Below, one piece after another: positions 16,350 to 18,166 of a stretch of 18,166 nt of DNA (the first letter of the stretch is position 1; each line of letters begins with the position of its first letter). The notes under the pieces are model-generated. The model was given only the letters and a program-made list of their open reading frames with translations, was not told where the DNA came from and searched no databases. The position numbers and the translations under genes were made by a program. The DNA is from JAEUUM01 sp038326165 (GTDB taxonomy: Bacteria; Bacteroidota; Bacteroidia; Chitinophagales; Saprospiraceae): the NCBI GenBank assembly GCA_038326165.1, contig JBBQJT010000061.1, forward strand, positions 1 to 18,166. Direction: 5' to 3'.

Positions 16350-16363
16350 ATGATTTTTATCAT
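16350..16363. promoter_or_regulatory. FNR/CRP-box-like inverted repeat
   Basis: ATGAT-TTTT-ATCAT has the half-site geometry of the FNR/ANR box TTGAT-N4-ATCAA, differing at the outermost base of each half. Its centre is about 43 bases upstream of the transcript start predicted from 16320-16327, close to the -41.5 position typical of class II activation. Confidence 0.35.
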
Positions 16364-16563
16364 AAAATATAATTACACTCATTATAAAAACATTCCATCC
16401 ACCAATTCGATAATGCTTTTAAGTTCGTGCTTTTGTAAAAGTACAATTTCTTTCTCTTACAATTTCAATATTTGTACACTTTTGAATTCCTAAAGCAGGT
16501 AAACCGTTCGGGGTACATTAACATCAAGAAAAATATCATAACAACCAATCCTCTCAATCCTTA

Positions 16564-16699
16564 GGGACAGAGAGGGCTGGCATTGAGTTTTAACCTCAGC
16601 CCCAACCACCATTTCAATTTTGTCTTCAACAAAGCGGAGAGGGGTATTGAATTTAACTTCCCCTCTTTATCCGATAGGACGTAGAAGACAATTTGTCCC
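16564..16699. repeat. Nested inverted-repeat element
   Basis: Outer GGGACA (16564-16569) pairs with TGTCCC (16694-16699). Inside, TTGTCTTC (16620-16627) pairs with GAAGACAA (16684-16691), CGGA (16635-16638) with TCCG (16670-16673), and AGAGGGG (16638-16644) with CCCCTCT (16660-16666). A side hairpin pairs GGGCTG (16574-16579) with CAGCCC (16597-16602). No open frame or transposase is present. Confidence 0.5.
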
Positions 16700-16712
16700 G
16701 ACATTCATCGTA

Positions 16713-16776
16713 GGTGAGGCAGGGGGTGAGGTAACAACGAAATGTGAGGTATTACCGAAATGAAAATGGGTGAGGT
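16713..16776. repeat. Degenerate GTGAGGT direct repeats
   Basis: GTGAGG recurs four times: starting near 16714 (followed by C), 16726, 16744 and 16770 (each followed by T). Two units continue with similar tails containing CGAAATG. Unit lengths are irregular, from about 12 to 26 bases. The repeats follow the nested inverted repeat directly and may be part of the same element. Confidence 0.5.
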
Positions 16777-16937
16777 AAAGTCAAAATAAAAAGGATTTGC
16801 TAAATAACTTAACAGCTGAATTCTTAAATCATGCTGCTATTCTAATGTTCAAATTCAATCCTGAATTAGCTTTATTGATGGTAGTTTATCCTCCTGCATA
16901 AATCATCAGATTATCACTTAAAAGATTTCAGTATGAC

Positions 16938-16945
16938 TACATTTG
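16938..16945 (+). promoter_or_regulatory. Putative -7 element immediately before the GT-C gene
   Basis: TACATTTG matches TAnnTTTG exactly and ends only 4 bases before the ATG at 16950. If used, the mRNA would be leaderless or nearly so. It may also be a chance match. Confidence 0.3.
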
Positions 16946-16949
16946 CTTT

Positions 16950-18166
16950 ATGGTTAAGATAGCTGGGGTAATACTCAATATATGCGCAATTTGTTTGGGC
17001 CTGTTTGGGGCATGCTTGATCTATTTGGGATATGATGCGAGCATGGAGTTTTTTATAAAAGCAATTCGTCAGGAACACAATTTGCTTGAAATTAAAAGCA
17101 AGGTCACTCCTATTGTATTTTACGCTCTTCAAGGTGTATTGGCGCTTTGTCTAATGATTTTCATAGGTTTGAGGAAGTACCAATCGAAATGGTTACCGGG
17201 TTTGTTGTTGTTCTTGGAAGAGCTGTTGGAATCTTTGAAAACTGTCATGCGTCAAGCTACGCGATTTCCGAATTTCATGATCTTTATCCTTCCATTGGTT
17301 ACTGCCATTTTTTATATGATTTACCTTCCAGTATCTTATGACGAGGCATATACTTATTTGAATTTCACTTCCAAAACACCAATTGCATCCGTGTGTTTCT
17401 ATCCAGCACCGAATAATCATGTATTTCACTCTTTGTTGACAAATTTCACTTATTGGCTTCCTTTTGGTGCGTTATTCAATTTGAGAATTTCTGCAATTTT
17501 GGTGTCGATCATGACGTGGATGGTTTTATTTCATGTCATAAAATCAAGTTTTGGATCAAAAACTTCCTTGTTGTCAACTTCGATAACTTCAGTGCTATTT
17601 TTGAGCATTTTCTACAGTTTTGAGTCAAGAGGATATGGGCTTGTCACAATATTTTCATTAATTTCAGCTTATTCTGGGTATAAAATTTACGTTCAGCCCC
17701 ATAAACTTTTCTATTATCAGGTGTGGGCCATCTCCAATATTTTGGGATTCTTCACAATGCCCTCCTTTTTGTATCCTTTCTTAACTATAACTGGGGTTCT
17801 ATTGTTTTTCAGATATCAATCCCTCAAAAAAATCCTTCAATTTTCATTGCTCATACTGCTCAGTAGTGTTGTATTATACTTGCCGATCATGATTGTCAGT
17901 GGACCCAATGCCCTGATAGCCAATAAATTCGTATCGCCTCTTGCCCGTGAAATTGTTTGGAGCAGATTGCCTAGTTTTTTGTCAGATACCATTGGTGCGA
18001 TTACAGGATTTCCTTGGTTCCTTGCATTTTTATTGATGATTATTGGCCTTGGCAAACTTGTTTGGAACGGCTCAAAGAAACTTTTTTGGCTCTTTTTATT
18101 ATTACTCGTGGCGCCTGCATGTCTCATGCTCTTTCAAAGTGTCATTCCATTCAGTCGCAGTTTTGT
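16950..18166 (+). CDS. GT-C-type membrane glycosyltransferase (GT39/ArnT-like), 3' end beyond window
   Basis: An open frame runs from the ATG at 16950 through the window end (405 complete codons); an in-frame TAA at 16899-16901 limits the start. It encodes a polytopic membrane protein with a first hydrophobic segment at about 3-26, another near 48-68 and many after residue 100. The first large loop carries VSYDEAYTYLNF with an Asp131-Glu132 pair. FYPAPNNHVFHSLLTN with His157 follows. This combination is characteristic of polyprenyl-phosphate-sugar-dependent GT-C enzymes such as the GT39/GT83 groups, where the loop acidic residue binds the acceptor or metal. Donor and acceptor are unknown, and the C-terminal portion is not visible. 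Short frames on the opposite strand here are overlapping artefacts. Confidence 0.8.
   Translation, partial: MVKIAGVILNICAICLGLFGACLIYLGYDASMEFFIKAIRQEHNLLEIKSKVTPIVFYALQGVLALCLMIFIGLRKYQSKWLPGLLLFLEELLESLKTVMRQATRFPNFMIFILPLVTAIFYMIYLPVSYDEAYTYLNFTSKTPIASVCFYPAPNNHVFHSLLTNFTYWLPFGALFNLRISAILVSIMTWMVLFHVIKSSFGSKTSLLSTSITSVLFLSIFYSFESRGYGLVTIFSLISAYSGYKIYVQPHKLFYYQVWAISNILGFFTMPSFLYPFLTITGVLLFFRYQSLKKILQFSLLILLSSVVLYLPIMIVSGPNALIANKFVSPLAREIVWSRLPSFLSDTIGAITGFPWFLAFLLMIIGLGKLVWNGSKKLFWLFLLLLVAPACLMLFQSVIPFSRSF

Larger units (their letters stand above)
16279..16949. other. Long non-coding stretch between divergent uspA-type and GT-C genes
   Basis: No credible coding frame was found. The part next to the stress gene holds two regulatory-looking inverted repeats (16288-16301 and 16350-16363). 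A further inverted repeat pairs 16437-16446 with 16472-16483, imperfectly. The middle (about 16559-16780) is GC-richer than its surroundings and holds a nested inverted-repeat element with GTGAGGT repeats. The end contains the putative promoter of the GT-C gene. Confidence 0.6.

Noticed and set aside
16713..16776. CRISPR array
   Set aside because: The GTGAGGT units are only about 7-8 bases, irregularly spaced and degenerate, with no cas genes nearby.
16914..17132. Minus-strand ORF of 72 codons
   Set aside because: It overlaps the promoter and 5' end of the GT-C membrane glycosyltransferase, whose frame has clear family motifs; the minus frame has none.
17193..17429. Minus-strand ORF of 78 codons within the glycosyltransferase
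   Set aside because: It is antisense to conserved loop motifs (DEAYTY, PNNH) and has no domain or start signal of its own.

Overview
The window looks like chromosomal DNA of a member of the Bacteroidota. It carries a carboxypeptidase-regulatory-type TonB receptor paired with a DUF4249 lipoprotein, a small protein with a type IX secretion (T9SS) sorting tail, and several exact matches to the Bacteroidota sigma-A -7 element TAnnTTTG. Gene starts are AT-rich and lack Shine-Dalgarno sequences. I cannot resolve the order or genus. I found no rRNA, tRNA, CRISPR array, phage, insertion sequence or recognisable defence system. Most of the window is ordinary core genome.

Layout. (1) 10-3146, plus strand: outer-membrane TonB receptor and DUF4249 lipoprotein, closed by a strong bidirectional terminator at 3170-3204. 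(2) 10451 down to 3220, minus strand: a 78-residue membrane protein, an LpxH-like metallophosphoesterase overlapping a MurG-like glycosyltransferase by ATGA, then dnaE with its own promoter, a TlpA-type lipoprotein thioredoxin and a periplasmic redoxin. (3) 10594-13838, plus strand: a DUF1648 membrane protein, then der (TTG start), rmlC and rmlD in close succession. (4) 15336 down to 14050, minus strand: a small T9SS-sorted protein followed by a broken tail-fibre-domain gene. (5) 16278 down to 15829, minus strand: a universal stress protein. (6) 16950 to the window end, plus strand: the N-terminal 405 codons of a multi-pass GT-C-type membrane glycosyltransferase.

Functional themes. The window mixes housekeeping functions (replication by DnaE, ribosome assembly by Der) with envelope functions: TonB uptake, extracytoplasmic thiol redox proteins, lipid and sugar modification, dTDP-rhamnose synthesis and T9SS export. 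Rhamnose synthesis is incomplete here because rmlA and rmlB are not in the window.

The least ordinary parts are the decayed tail-fibre gene and the two long intergenic regions. The tail-fibre gene has one in-frame TGA where family members seem to carry Trp, plus an apparent in-frame internal deletion. The region at 15386-15828 holds two related hairpin units. The region at 16279-16949 holds an FNR-like inverted repeat upstream of the stress gene and a nested inverted-repeat element followed by degenerate GTGAGGT repeats. I did not see a convincing previously undescribed multi-gene system.
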